Below, one piece after another: positions 16,100 to 23,584 of a stretch of 38,005 nt of DNA. Below the pieces are notes generated by a model. It was not told where the DNA came from. It saw nothing but the letters and a program-made list of their open reading frames with translations, and searched no databases. Source of the DNA: Planctomycetia bacterium. GTDB lineage: Bacteria; Planctomycetota; Phycisphaerae; Phycisphaerales; SM1A02. The stretch covers positions 1-38,005 of the forward strand of contig SXOD01000034.1 of assembly GCA_005776885.1 (NCBI GenBank). Reading direction: 5' to 3'. The position numbers and the translations under genes were made by a program. Within the stretch, counting starts at the first letter, position 1; each line of letters begins with the position of its first letter.

Positions 16100-16897
16100 A
16101 TGAACACTCAGCCACGAACTCTTCGTACACATCGCGCGCGCTGGTTAGTGATCGTCACCGCTGCTCTCGGGGTGGGGTTACTTGACGGGTTCGCGTTGTC
16201 TCAGGGCACCAGCGAGGGCCAGGGTCAGGGCCAGGGCCAGGGCCAAGGTCAGGGCGAGGGCCAGCGTCAGGGGCGGCAGAGGGGTCAGCAAGAGCGCGGC
16301 GGCTCCAAGGGTCGACCCTCCATGAACCAAGGGAAGCTGAAGGCTGGCGACGAAGCGCCCGACTTCACGCTCAGCGATGCCGAGGGGAAGAACCCCGTCA
16401 CGCTCTCTAAGTTGCGCGGGAAGCCCACCGTGCTGGTCTTCGGCAGCTGCACCTGCCCGCCGTTCGTGGCCAGCACCAAGGCGATCGAGGAGATCTTCAA
16501 GGAGTACAAGGATCGAGTGAACTTCGTGATGGTGTATCAACGCGAGGCGCACCCGACCGACGGGCGCCAGGTCCCGGGCAACCAGTTTCAGGTCGCGTCG
16601 CCGAAGACCATGGCGGAGCGATGCGAGATCGCCAAGGCCTTTGATGAGAAGATCGAAGTCTCGATGCCGCTGGTGATCGACACCATCGACGATGCGACCG
16701 GCAAGGTCTATTCGCCGTGGCCAAACCGGATGTACATCATCGATGCCAAGGGGATCATCGTGGATGCAGGCGAAGCGGGCGCGCAAGGGACGACGAAGAG
16801 CGCGAAGGCGGCGCCGAGCACCTTGGACAGATTGTTGGCGGAGGCGGATGCGGCGATGCGGGAGGCGGACCCGCCGGCCCCGGCAGGGGAGCGGTGA
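16100..16897 (+). CDS. Deiodinase-like thioredoxin-fold protein (Cys homologue), exported or membrane-anchored
   Basis: This 265-residue protein has an N-terminal hydrophobic segment (residues 14-35), a Gly-Gln-rich linker (about 37-75) and a thioredoxin-fold domain with the iodothyronine-deiodinase pattern. GKPTVLVFGSCTCPPFVAS carries Cys117 and Cys119, and Cys119 sits at the selenocysteine position of vertebrate deiodinases; it is followed by VNFVMVYQREAHPTDGRQVPGN. The codon at 119 is TGC, not TGA. Bacterial members probably act as thiol peroxidases or oxidoreductases; a role in iodine chemistry is not implied. It is divergent from addB. Confidence 0.82.
   Translation: MNTQPRTLRTHRARWLVIVTAALGVGLLDGFALSQGTSEGQGQGQGQGQGQGEGQRQGRQRGQQERGGSKGRPSMNQGKLKAGDEAPDFTLSDAEGKNPVTLSKLRGKPTVLVFGSCTCPPFVASTKAIEEIFKEYKDRVNFVMVYQREAHPTDGRQVPGNQFQVASPKTMAERCEIAKAFDEKIEVSMPLVIDTIDDATGKVYSPWPNRMYIIDAKGIIVDAGEAGAQGTTKSAKAAPSTLDRLLAEADAAMREADPPAPAGER
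16217..16264. repeat. Hexanucleotide GGYCAG repeat encoding a Gly-Gln linker
   Basis: Eight imperfect 6-bp units lie in the deiodinase-like gene and give alternating Gly-Gln residues between the membrane anchor and the catalytic domain. Confidence 0.9.
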
Positions 16898-16909
16898 GCC
16901 CACGAGGGG

Positions 16910-17569
16910 CTAGCCCGGGGGGTGAGACATGGATTGCGAGTCAGGGATCGACGCAAGTCGCGCAATGAGCCCCGCCTGCCACCCCGAGAGCGTCACCTGC
17001 GCGACCAACGCGCCCACCAGCGCCGTCGTCATGTCCCACTGCGCGTCCCACGGATCGCCCTGCGTACCGAGCCAGTCAGGCCCGGCATCGGGATAGAAGA
17101 GCATGACGACCCACGCTTCGAGGAGTTCGTAGAACGCGGAGAACCCGAGGCAGGTGCCCGTCACCAGCCAGAAGAGAACCGGGCCACGACGCACCCCGCC
17201 CACGCGCAAGAGCAACTCGCGCAGAAACATCGCTGCGACGAACCCTTGGAGGAAGTGGCCCACTCGATCCACGGGGTTGCGATCCAGCCCGAAAGCATCG
17301 AGCAGCGCGTGTGGCACGGGGACTTCAGCGAAGGTGTACCGACCGCCAAGGCACTGCACCACAAACGCCGTGGCGAGCAAGGCGTTGGTGAGCGAGGTGA
17401 ATCGGAAGCGTGGGGCACAGGCACCAACCGCGAGCAATCCAAGACCGAGCGGGACGACTTCAAAGGCCCAGACGCCGCGATCCTGAGTGCCCAGGAATGA
17501 CCAAACCGTGGCGGCAGTGCAGACGGTGGAGAGGCCAAGCGGGATGCGGGAGAAGCGGGAGTTGCCCAT
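16910..17569 (-). CDS. DUF2238 (YjdF-like) integral membrane protein
   Basis: This 219-residue protein has about six hydrophobic helices. The family pattern is visible in DRVGHFLQGFVAAMFLREL, FSAFYELLEAWVVML and GDPWDAQWDMTTALVGA, with His and Glu residues inside membrane segments. The function of the family is not known. It is convergent with the deiodinase-like gene (12 bp apart) and divergent from the next gene. Confidence 0.85.
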   Translation of the reverse strand: MGNSRFSRIPLGLSTVCTAATVWSFLGTQDRGVWAFEVVPLGLGLLAVGACAPRFRFTSLTNALLATAFVVQCLGGRYTFAEVPVPHALLDAFGLDRNPVDRVGHFLQGFVAAMFLRELLLRVGGVRRGPVLFWLVTGTCLGFSAFYELLEAWVVMLFYPDAGPDWLGTQGDPWDAQWDMTTALVGALVAQVTLSGWQAGLIARLASIPDSQSMSHPPG

Positions 17570-17584
17570 CGCGATGCGCGTCTA

Positions 17585-17594
17585 GCCTATAGGC
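17585..17594. promoter_or_regulatory. Perfect 10-bp palindrome GCCTATAGGC before ATG 17595
   Basis: The palindrome touches the start codon and lies between two divergent genes. It overlaps TAGCCT (17583-17588), which ends 6 nt before the ATG and is a candidate leaderless -10. It could also be an operator. Confidence 0.4.
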
Positions 17595-18095
17595 ATGAAC
17601 TCAAAGTCTTGCACTCCCATGTCCGATGGCGAACATGCTCCGCAGCCACCCACCGTTCTCCAAGCCGGGTTGCGAAACACCGTCGCCGTGATCGGCGGCA
17701 CCATCGCCGGTGGCGTGGTCAACATGGGCATCATCATCGTGGGGGCGACACTGCTGCCGCCGCCGCCTGGCGTGGATGTCAACGACATCGAGACCATCAA
17801 GGCACACATCGGCGAATACTCATTTGTGCAACTGATGAACCCGTTCGTGGCGCACGCCGCGGGAACGCTCGTTGCGGCGTACTTGGCTTCGAAGATTGGG
17901 ATCACGCGCAAGTTCATCCTTGCGATGATCTCCGGGTGCCTTTTCTTGCTCGGCGGCGCCATGGCGGTGTCGATGATCCCCGCGCCGATGTGGTTCAACA
18001 TCCTTGACCTCACGGTCGCCTACCTCCCCATGGCGATGCTTGGCGGCTGGATCGCTACGGGTGGCTGCTGCCGCGGCGCAGCGTGCTCGCGATAG
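17595..18095 (+). CDS. Small four-helix membrane protein, family unassigned
   Basis: This 166-residue protein has four predicted transmembrane helices: about residues 27-50 (VIGGTIAGGVVNMGIIIVG), 77-100 (containing LMNPFVAHAAGTLVAAYLAS), 107-128 and 132-155. The NPFVAHAAGTLVAA segment resembles a motif in uncharacterised bacterial membrane proteins, but I cannot name a family. The final 14 codons overlap the convergent C25 peptidase gene (18055-18095), and the Cys-rich last residues look like read-through beyond the conserved part. Confidence 0.7.
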   Translation: MNSKSCTPMSDGEHAPQPPTVLQAGLRNTVAVIGGTIAGGVVNMGIIIVGATLLPPPPGVDVNDIETIKAHIGEYSFVQLMNPFVAHAAGTLVAAYLASKIGITRKFILAMISGCLFLLGGAMAVSMIPAPMWFNILDLTVAYLPMAMLGGWIATGGCCRGAACSR

Positions 18096-19410
18096 GAATG
18101 CTCGGATCGCCAAAGAGCATGAACTTCATGCCTTGGAAGTAGATGCTGGCGGGATACCAACTCGGCGAGGGCTTCAGCGCGCGAAGGTTCTCGTGATCGA
18201 TGTAGTAGTCGACCGCGTGTGTCCAGCAATCTCCAAGCCGCGGGTGTGGGAGCGTGGCGATTCCGTCAACGAGGCCTGCCACCAGCGTGAGCCCGCATGG
18301 CTGGCTGCCCGTATTGCAGCCGATGTAGGCGACGGCACCACGGTCCGGCGCTCGCACCATCGACTCTCCAAGGCCAGTCTTGTTGAAGTCCCCTCGCGCG
18401 TAGCACGACGGAGGCGGCGGCGGAGAGGTGAAGACTTCTCCGGCGTTGGTGCCGATGTGGTGCGCGCCCGCCATGTCCTCGTACGGTTCATACGGAGGCA
18501 GCGTGGCGAATCGTGCGGTGGAGCAGCCCGCACTCATGACGATGGGGAGCGTGGATTGGTCCTTCAGCCGCTCCAGCGATCCCAGGGAAAGGCACTGCTC
18601 CCAGCAATCGTCGTTGCCATGGCCTACGTGGAGAATGAGGTCCGTCTCCCCTCGGAAGAGCGATTCCACCTGATCCCCGGTCGGCTCCGGCACCGAGTAG
18701 TCGGCTCCGGCGAAATAGCGCCGCTCGACATGCCATCTCGGCTCAAGCACCGCACGAAGGGCCTCAAGCGCGGGGCGCGCATCGATCCACCCGCCCACCA
18801 TCACCAGTCCGGCGGTCGGCGTGGTGTCGGGCGTCGAGGAGTCCGTCGCAGCCCGGCTCTCGATCGCCTCCTCGTACCGCATGGTCTTCGCGGCGACGGC
18901 GGCGGTGTGCTCGGGAGTCGAAACGGGCCATCGTCCCACGGCCACCTCTGGCGAGTAGTCGACGCCATCAAAGTTGATCGGGTCGGACTTGTTCTTCTCG
19001 CCGCGGACCTCGCCAAAGTAGCCCGCGTGAAAGCCTTCGCGCGCGCCGTTCCAGGATTCAAACGAGCCATCAGCCTTCGCAAGGTCGCCGTAGTAGAGGT
19101 CGCTGGGGTAGAACGCGTAATCGAACGCGGCCGGCGTCACGCGGTCCAGCGCCATGTAGCGAACGGGGAGGATGTCGGCGTCGCCCACGAGCAACACATG
19201 GTGCACGCCGTCCACTTTCCAGCGGCCGTAGAGGTACGACTTGAGCCGCTCCGCGTCGTCAACACCCTGTCCCGTGGAGAGCGCAGCCTCCAGCGACACC
19301 AGCTCAGTCGCCATCCGCGCTGACTTGAAGGCGATGAACGGCGCCAATGCGTCCCGGTGCGCCTCGGGCGCGATCACGAGAAAACTGGTTGATGCGACCG
19401 CGGTCCACAT
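18055..19410 (-). CDS. Peptidase C25 (gingipain-like) family protein
   Basis: This 451-residue cysteine peptidase-like protein shows the C25 order: HHVLLVGDADILPVRY near residue 70, YPSDLYYGDL, EVAVGRWPVST, then the catalytic dyad LHVGHGN (His264) and SAGCSTA (Cys296), and a closing FMLFGDPSIPI. In gingipains these residues cleave after Arg or Lys; specificity here is unknown. Unlike secreted gingipains it has no clear signal peptide, prodomain or C-terminal sorting domain, so it may work inside the cell or the start may be misplaced. ATG 19410 is supported by TAGCCT 6 nt upstream. Confidence 0.83.
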   Translation of the reverse strand: MWTAVASTSFLVIAPEAHRDALAPFIAFKSARMATELVSLEAALSTGQGVDDAERLKSYLYGRWKVDGVHHVLLVGDADILPVRYMALDRVTPAAFDYAFYPSDLYYGDLAKADGSFESWNGAREGFHAGYFGEVRGEKNKSDPINFDGVDYSPEVAVGRWPVSTPEHTAAVAAKTMRYEEAIESRAATDSSTPDTTPTAGLVMVGGWIDARPALEALRAVLEPRWHVERRYFAGADYSVPEPTGDQVESLFRGETDLILHVGHGNDDCWEQCLSLGSLERLKDQSTLPIVMSAGCSTARFATLPPYEPYEDMAGAHHIGTNAGEVFTSPPPPPSCYARGDFNKTGLGESMVRAPDRGAVAYIGCNTGSQPCGLTLVAGLVDGIATLPHPRLGDCWTHAVDYYIDHENLRALKPSPSWYPASIYFQGMKFMLFGDPSIPIASTLRRGSSHP

Positions 19411-19416
19411 GAATGC

Positions 19417-19422
19417 AGGCTA
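19417..19422 (-). promoter_or_regulatory. Putative -10 box TAGCCT for the C25 peptidase
   Basis: TAGCCT on the minus strand ends 6 nt before ATG 19410; no Shine-Dalgarno is visible. Confidence 0.4.
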
Positions 19423-19483
19423 GCTGCGGGAGCAGTCGCCGCCAGGGGGGGCGGCTTCGCATTGGATCGCGATGTGGCGCTAC

Positions 19484-19489
19484 TACCAT
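19484..19489 (+). promoter_or_regulatory. Putative -10 box TACCAT for ppk2
   Basis: TACCAT ends 6 nt before ATG 19496 and lies downstream of the alternative ATG 19472, favouring the shorter protein. Confidence 0.35.
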
Positions 19490-19495
19490 GCGGCC

Positions 19496-20302
19496 ATGGA
19501 CACAGATCTCTACCGGGTGAAGCCAGGCGCGAAGCAGATTGATTTGGGCGAGTGGGCCACCAACGACAACGGTGGACTTGATCGCGCGGAGGCCGAAGCG
19601 GAGTTCGCCACGCTCACCGCGCGGCTGGCGGATCTGCAGGAGAGGATGTACGCGGAAGGGAAGCGATCCGTACTGGTGGTTCTTCAGGCGATGGATGGCG
19701 CCGGGAAAGACTCCACGATCAAGTCCGTCTTTGGTCCACTCAACCCACAAGGGTTGAGCCTCACCAGCTTCAAGGCGCCATGCGGCCACGAGCTTGCCCA
19801 CGACTTCCTCTGGCGCGTGCATGCCCATGCCCCTGCGCGCGGCTATCTAGGCCTCTTCAACCGATCTCATTATGAGGATGTGCTGGTGGTGCGGGTGAGG
19901 GGATTGGTGCCGGAGTCGCGGTGGAAGAAGCGGTACGCGCACATCGTCAATTTCGAGGAGTTGCTGGTGGATGAGGGCACCACCATCGTCAAGTGCTATC
20001 TCCATGTCTCTCGGGACTATCAGCGGGAGCGATTGCAGAAGCGGCTGGATGACCCGGCCAAGCACTGGAAGTTTGAGTCGAACGACCTGAAGGAGCGCGC
20101 GCTGTGGAAGGACTATCGCGAAGCATTCGAGGTGGCGGTGGCGAAAACATCCACCAAGACGGCCCCGTGGTACATCGTGCCTTCGGAAAAGAGATGGTTC
20201 AGGAACTGGCTGGTGGCCAAGATCATGGTGGACACCATGGAAGCCATGGACATCAAGCTCCCCGAGCCCGACTTTGATCCCAAGTCGATCGTGATCACCT
20301 GA
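19496..20302 (+). CDS. ppk2: Polyphosphate kinase 2 family protein
   Basis: This 268-residue PPK2 transfers phosphate between polyphosphate and nucleotides (usually making NDP or NTP). The N-terminal MDTDLYRVKPG is family-typical. Walker A is AMDGAGKDST (Lys71), SFKAPCGHELAHDFLWRVH is the conserved middle block, and FNRSHYEDVLVVRV is the lid and Walker B region. All catalytic elements are present. It is probably class I by length, but AMP versus ADP preference cannot be read reliably. It is convergent with nnrS, with an 8-nt overlap of the two ends. Confidence 0.93.
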   Translation: MDTDLYRVKPGAKQIDLGEWATNDNGGLDRAEAEAEFATLTARLADLQERMYAEGKRSVLVVLQAMDGAGKDSTIKSVFGPLNPQGLSLTSFKAPCGHELAHDFLWRVHAHAPARGYLGLFNRSHYEDVLVVRVRGLVPESRWKKRYAHIVNFEELLVDEGTTIVKCYLHVSRDYQRERLQKRLDDPAKHWKFESNDLKERALWKDYREAFEVAVAKTSTKTAPWYIVPSEKRWFRNWLVAKIMVDTMEAMDIKLPEPDFDPKSIVIT

Positions 20303-21479
20303 GCGACACCACCCGGAATGGGTTGCGTGGTGGGATGGGCGCGGCAACAAGGATTCGCGCATAGCCGATCGCGTAGGTCAGGTATGCGGCGCACCAGAGC
20401 ACCCCCGCGGCGAGCATGCCCCACATGTAGATGGAGTGGGTGCCAGTGAGGGCGACCGAGACGCGGATGATCGCGGCCAGGATCACCAGCGCGAAGGCGA
20501 CTTGCTCCACTCGGCCCGCGTGGATCGCGCGGCCAGAGTGGCCAAGTGCCGTGCGAGTGATCATCCCCATGATGAGTCCTCCAACGGACCCCGTAGCCAG
20601 GGCGTGGATCCCCGCGGGTCGAGGGACAAATCCCAGCGCCGACAGCCCCAGCAGGAACAGGCCGATCGGGATCCACAGAAACGACGCGTGGAGGATCCAG
20701 AGCATGGGATGCTTGCGTGTCCCAAGCGGATTCCAGCCGATCGCCTGCACGGCGAGGAGCATGGAGGCGGCGATCGACACGCGCCCGCTCCACGGGTCTG
20801 TAGGCCGAAGCACGGCGAGGGCGAGGGCCGTGACCGCCAGTGTGACCGCGACGCGGTAGAGCCACGGCGAGTGGAAGATCAGTCCCTGGGGTGAGCCATT
20901 TGCCGTGAACGCCGGGATGATGCGGCCGCCGATGATCATCTCCACGACGATCACCAGGAAGAGCCCCGATTCCAGTGCGTCCAGCGGCGGGAGTTCAAGG
21001 TGACCCAGCATCGAGCCGTGAAACAGGGCGTTGGAGGCCGAGAGTGAGAGGAGTACCAACACAAGCGGCAGGTTGGTCCAGCTCCTTACTCGAATGAACT
21101 TCCAGGCCAGCGTCAGCGCCACAAGCGGCAGCAGTGCCACATCGAGAAGCGCGGTCGTCGTTCCGTAGGCGAACGCCATGCCGAAGCGTGCCGAGAGCCA
21201 GAGCGCAACGAGTAGGGCCAGCGGCGAGCCAATGGGGAGTCCCAGTCCGGTCCATTGTCGTGCCGCGGTAAAGAGAAAGCCGATCATGATCGCGGCCGCG
21301 AACCCGAAGATCATTTCATGGGCGTGCCAGAGGAGCGGCGTCAGTGACGGCGTGAAGTACCCGTGGAACCACATCCCAAGCCATGCGGGGATCGCGAGCG
21401 CTGCCCACAATGCGCCACCCAGGTAGAACGGGCGGAAGGGGTCTCGCAGGAAGGGGACGGGTCGGGCGGCGGAATGCAC
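20295..21479 (-). CDS. nnrS: NnrS family membrane protein
   Basis: This 394-residue polytopic protein has about 12 hydrophobic helices. The NnrS signature is clear: LLWHAHEMIFGFAAAIMIGF, FLFTAARQWTG and later GMITRTALGHSGR. NnrS is a haem- and copper-containing membrane protein linked to resistance to nitric oxide and nitrosative stress. It starts 9 bp after the MerT-HMA fusion gene on the same strand, so it is probably the last gene of the mer-type operon, an unusual partner. Confidence 0.9.
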   Translation of the reverse strand: MHSAARPVPFLRDPFRPFYLGGALWAALAIPAWLGMWFHGYFTPSLTPLLWHAHEMIFGFAAAIMIGFLFTAARQWTGLGLPIGSPLALLVALWLSARFGMAFAYGTTTALLDVALLPLVALTLAWKFIRVRSWTNLPLVLVLLSLSASNALFHGSMLGHLELPPLDALESGLFLVIVVEMIIGGRIIPAFTANGSPQGLIFHSPWLYRVAVTLAVTALALAVLRPTDPWSGRVSIAASMLLAVQAIGWNPLGTRKHPMLWILHASFLWIPIGLFLLGLSALGFVPRPAGIHALATGSVGGLIMGMITRTALGHSGRAIHAGRVEQVAFALVILAAIIRVSVALTGTHSIYMWGMLAAGVLWCAAYLTYAIGYARILVAAPIPPRNPFRVVSLR

Positions 21480-21488
21480 GCGGGGACG

Positions 21489-22466
21489 CTATGGACCCTG
21501 GTCAATCCCTACCTGCGTCGAGAGGAATCGATTCGGCAGGCCAGTGGCCGCCGTGGGCGTGGCCGTGAAGCCCAGTTGCCCTGCGGCGGCCTCGATCGTG
21601 GGGCCGAGTTCCGCCGAGTTCGTCAGGACGCGTGCGGAGCGAGTGTCATAGTCAACATCCACATCGACGACCCCGTCAATCTCCGCAACGAGCTCCTCAA
21701 GTGAACCCGCGCACGCCGCACACGACATGCCATCGACATGAAACGCGAGTTCGTGGGTGGCGAGGCTGCGGTCTGCGGCGCGTGGTCCTGACCCACGGAA
21801 CAGGCCGGTGACGGCGCCCGGCGCGACAAGGAACACGCCAACCACAATCGCCGAAACCCAGAGGGCGGTTCGCTGCACGCGCCGCGAGGTTCGGGTTGCC
21901 GAGCTGCAGCACTGGCCGTGGCAGTCGGTCTTGCGACGGTATTGGAGATAGAAACCGATGGCCAGGCTGGCCACGGCGAGCGCAAGCAGTGCCGGTCGCC
22001 AGCGCTCAAAAAATCCGGCGACCCCCGCGGCCGAGGCGCCGAGCGCGAGGACGAGCAGTGGCACCCAGCAGCACGCGGTGGAGAGCAGGACCGACCCGAC
22101 AGAAGCGGCCGCCGTGCCAGCGAAGGCCGATCGGGGCTCCGCCGAAGCAGGCCGTGCCATGCCTGCCCCATGCGGGACACCCAGCGCATCCACCAGCCAC
22201 TCTCGCTTTGGGAGGCCGTCTGGCGTTGGATAGACGCGACACGCCATGGCATAATCAGTGCGGAGCCGCGCCGCTTGATCGATGTCCACGCCGTCTACAT
22301 GGACAGAGGGAGAGCCGAGAAACCGGAGGCTGGACACCTGCGAGAGCTGGACATCGATTTCCTCAAGCTCGATCTCGAGCCCTGAGTCATCGATCACGTT
22401 GCGCGCCATCTCGACCACCGGCGGGTGGTTGGGACAACCCGCGAAGTAGAGGATGCTGACCCTCAC
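21489..22466 (-). CDS. Three-domain mercury transport fusion: thioredoxin-like, MerT-like and HMA domains
   Basis: This 325-residue fusion is read in three parts. Residues 1-100 are a thioredoxin-like domain of the kind found in 'DF family (seleno)proteins': ILYFAGCPNHPP, LRFLGSPSVHVDG and CRVY. Residues 115-190 resemble MerT, with a Cys-Cys pair (132-133) in STACCWVPLLVLALG and further Cys at 182, 186 and 187 after a basic segment. After another membrane helix (202-222) the C-terminus is an HMA metal-binding domain with GMSCAACAGS (Cys249, Cys252), equivalent to MerP. MerP passes Hg(II) to MerT for uptake; here both would be on one chain. Neighbouring merR supports a mercury role, although other soft metals are possible. 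Confidence 0.82.
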   Translation of the reverse strand: MRVSILYFAGCPNHPPVVEMARNVIDDSGLEIELEEIDVQLSQVSSLRFLGSPSVHVDGVDIDQAARLRTDYAMACRVYPTPDGLPKREWLVDALGVPHGAGMARPASAEPRSAFAGTAAASVGSVLLSTACCWVPLLVLALGASAAGVAGFFERWRPALLALAVASLAIGFYLQYRRKTDCHGQCCSSATRTSRRVQRTALWVSAIVVGVFLVAPGAVTGLFRGSGPRAADRSLATHELAFHVDGMSCAACAGSLEELVAEIDGVVDVDVDYDTRSARVLTNSAELGPTIEAAAGQLGFTATPTAATGLPNRFLSTQVGIDQGP

Positions 22467-22469
22467 GAG

Positions 22470-22745
22470 TTACTGATTCTTCTGCTGGCAGCAGGGCGGA
22501 AGCGTGCTGGCCGAGGCAGAGTCGGTGGAGGTGCCGTCAGCCGCGCAATCCGCACCAGCCGCGCCAGCCGTCGTCGGCGTCCCAAGGGGACATCTGTCCT
22601 TGCAGACGAGTTCACCGGTGAGTGGGCACACGACCTTGCCGGGGCAGTCGGGGCGGTCGGTGGTGGCCGTTGTTGCGGCCCAGGCTGCGACACCAATGCC
22701 GACGCCAGCGAGAACGAGAACGATGGATACGAGGTGCTTCTTCAT
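22470..22745 (-). CDS. Small Cys-rich exported protein of the mer operon
   Basis: This 91-residue protein has a signal peptide (MKKHLVSIVLVLAGVGIGVAAWA). The mature part contains seven cysteines, including DCPGKVVCPLTGELVCKDRCP and a terminal CCQQKNQ. No family is recognised. Its place as first structural gene after the MerR operator suggests periplasmic binding of Hg(II) or another soft metal. The ribosome-binding site AAAGGAG precedes ATG 22745. Only 3 bp separate it from the transport fusion gene. Confidence 0.78.
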   Translation of the reverse strand: MKKHLVSIVLVLAGVGIGVAAWAATTATTDRPDCPGKVVCPLTGELVCKDRCPLGTPTTAGAAGADCAADGTSTDSASASTLPPCCQQKNQ

Positions 22746-22772
22746 GGGAACACTCCTTTCGCGAGTGTTGGC

Positions 22773-22804
22773 ATTATCCGCCTTGCACCATGGTTGAAGG
22801 TCAA
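22773..22804 (-). promoter_or_regulatory. MerR-type operator-promoter of the mer operon
   Basis: On the minus strand, TTGACC (22804-22799) and GATAAT (22778-22773) are 20 bp apart. The long spacer is characteristic of MerR-activated promoters (19-20 bp). An imperfect dyad, CCTTCAACC-ATG-GTGCAAGG, fills the spacer with 7 of 9 paired positions. The -35 overlaps the merR stop codon, so merR ends exactly at the promoter it should control. Confidence 0.72.
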
Positions 22805-23241
22805 GAGCTTTTGGCAGATTTCGAAAAATGGTCGCGTGGGGGTGCCGAGAGCCCCTCCAAGACGCCGCACCGCCCGGTCCGCGCAGCCTTCCTGCATATG
22901 CCAAGCCAGCTCCTGAGCACGGACTCGACATGCTTGATGTGGCTCAACTGCTGCGAAACGTGCTCCAGGCGGCTGCCGATGAGCGACTGGACTTCGGCGC
23001 AGGGCGTCGTGGGTCGATCTCGCAGTCGAAGAAGCGCGGCAATGTCAGACAGTGTGAACCCCGCAGCCTGAGCGGACCGCACGAACTCCAGTCGCGCCAT
23101 TGATTCCTCACCGTAGAGCCGGTAGTTGCTTGCGCTGCGTGAAAGCGGACCGAGCAAGCCTCGCCGCTCGTAGTAGCGGACCGTGGAGGCGGGTACACCG
23201 ACCGCGCGCGACAGCTGGCCGATGGTCATCCGAGTGGACAT
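22801..23241 (-). CDS. merR: MerR-family Hg(II)-responsive regulator
   Basis: This 146-residue regulator has an N-terminal winged HTH (MTIGQLSRAVGVPASTVRYYERRGLL), a second wing (SNYRLYGEESMARLEFV) and a dimerisation helix. Cys81, Cys116 and Cys125 have the same spacing (35 and 9) as Cys82, Cys117 and Cys126 of Tn501 MerR, the residues that bind Hg(II). Mercury sensing is therefore likely. It is co-directional with and upstream of the structural genes, unlike the divergent layout of Tn501. I chose ATG 23241 because it gives the standard N-terminus. Confidence 0.92.
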   Translation of the reverse strand: MSTRMTIGQLSRAVGVPASTVRYYERRGLLGPLSRSASNYRLYGEESMARLEFVRSAQAAGFTLSDIAALLRLRDRPTTPCAEVQSLIGSRLEHVSQQLSHIKHVESVLRSWLGICRKAARTGRCGVLEGLSAPPRDHFSKSAKSS

Positions 23242-23314
23242 GGGGCTGATCCTCAGCAGGGATTGGACCACATCATGGGCTGGCTGCCAAGCGACACCCG
23301 GGCGTGATGCGGCC

Positions 23315-23560
23315 TCATCGAAACACGATCGTCCGGTTTTTTGTGACCAAGATTCGATCTTCAAGGTGGGCCTGCACGGCGTCGGCAAGAACCTCACGCT
23401 CGAGAAGGCGCCCACGGCGCCGGAGGTCTTCCAGTGAGTCGTGGTGGGAAATGTTCCGGACCAGCTGCCCGATGATGGGGCCCGCGTCGAGGTCGGCGGT
23501 GATGCCGCGCGCATCGGGGCAGGCCACGAGGAGGCGCACGCGGGGTGGGGGCTGACCCAT
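23315..23560 (-). pseudogene. purU: purU (formyltetrahydrofolate deformylase) remnant with internal deletion
   Basis: This 81-residue frame joins two distant parts of PurU. Residues about 8-19 (VRLLVACPDARG) resemble the start of the N-terminal ACT domain. The rest (ADLDAGPIIGQ, then RGRLLEREVLADAVQAHLEDRILV and NRTIVF) is the extreme C-terminus of the formyltransferase domain. About 200 residues between them, including the catalytic Asn-His-Asp region, are absent. Intact PurU hydrolyses 10-formyltetrahydrofolate. The frame is open, so a short product could be made but could not be catalytic. Confidence 0.75.
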
Positions 23561-23584
23561 GGGCGGATCCTACGAACCCGTGCC

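Noticed and set aside
16451-16460. Selenocysteine in the deiodinase-like protein
   Set aside because: The codon at the Sec position is TGC (Cys), not TGA, so no recoding is needed.
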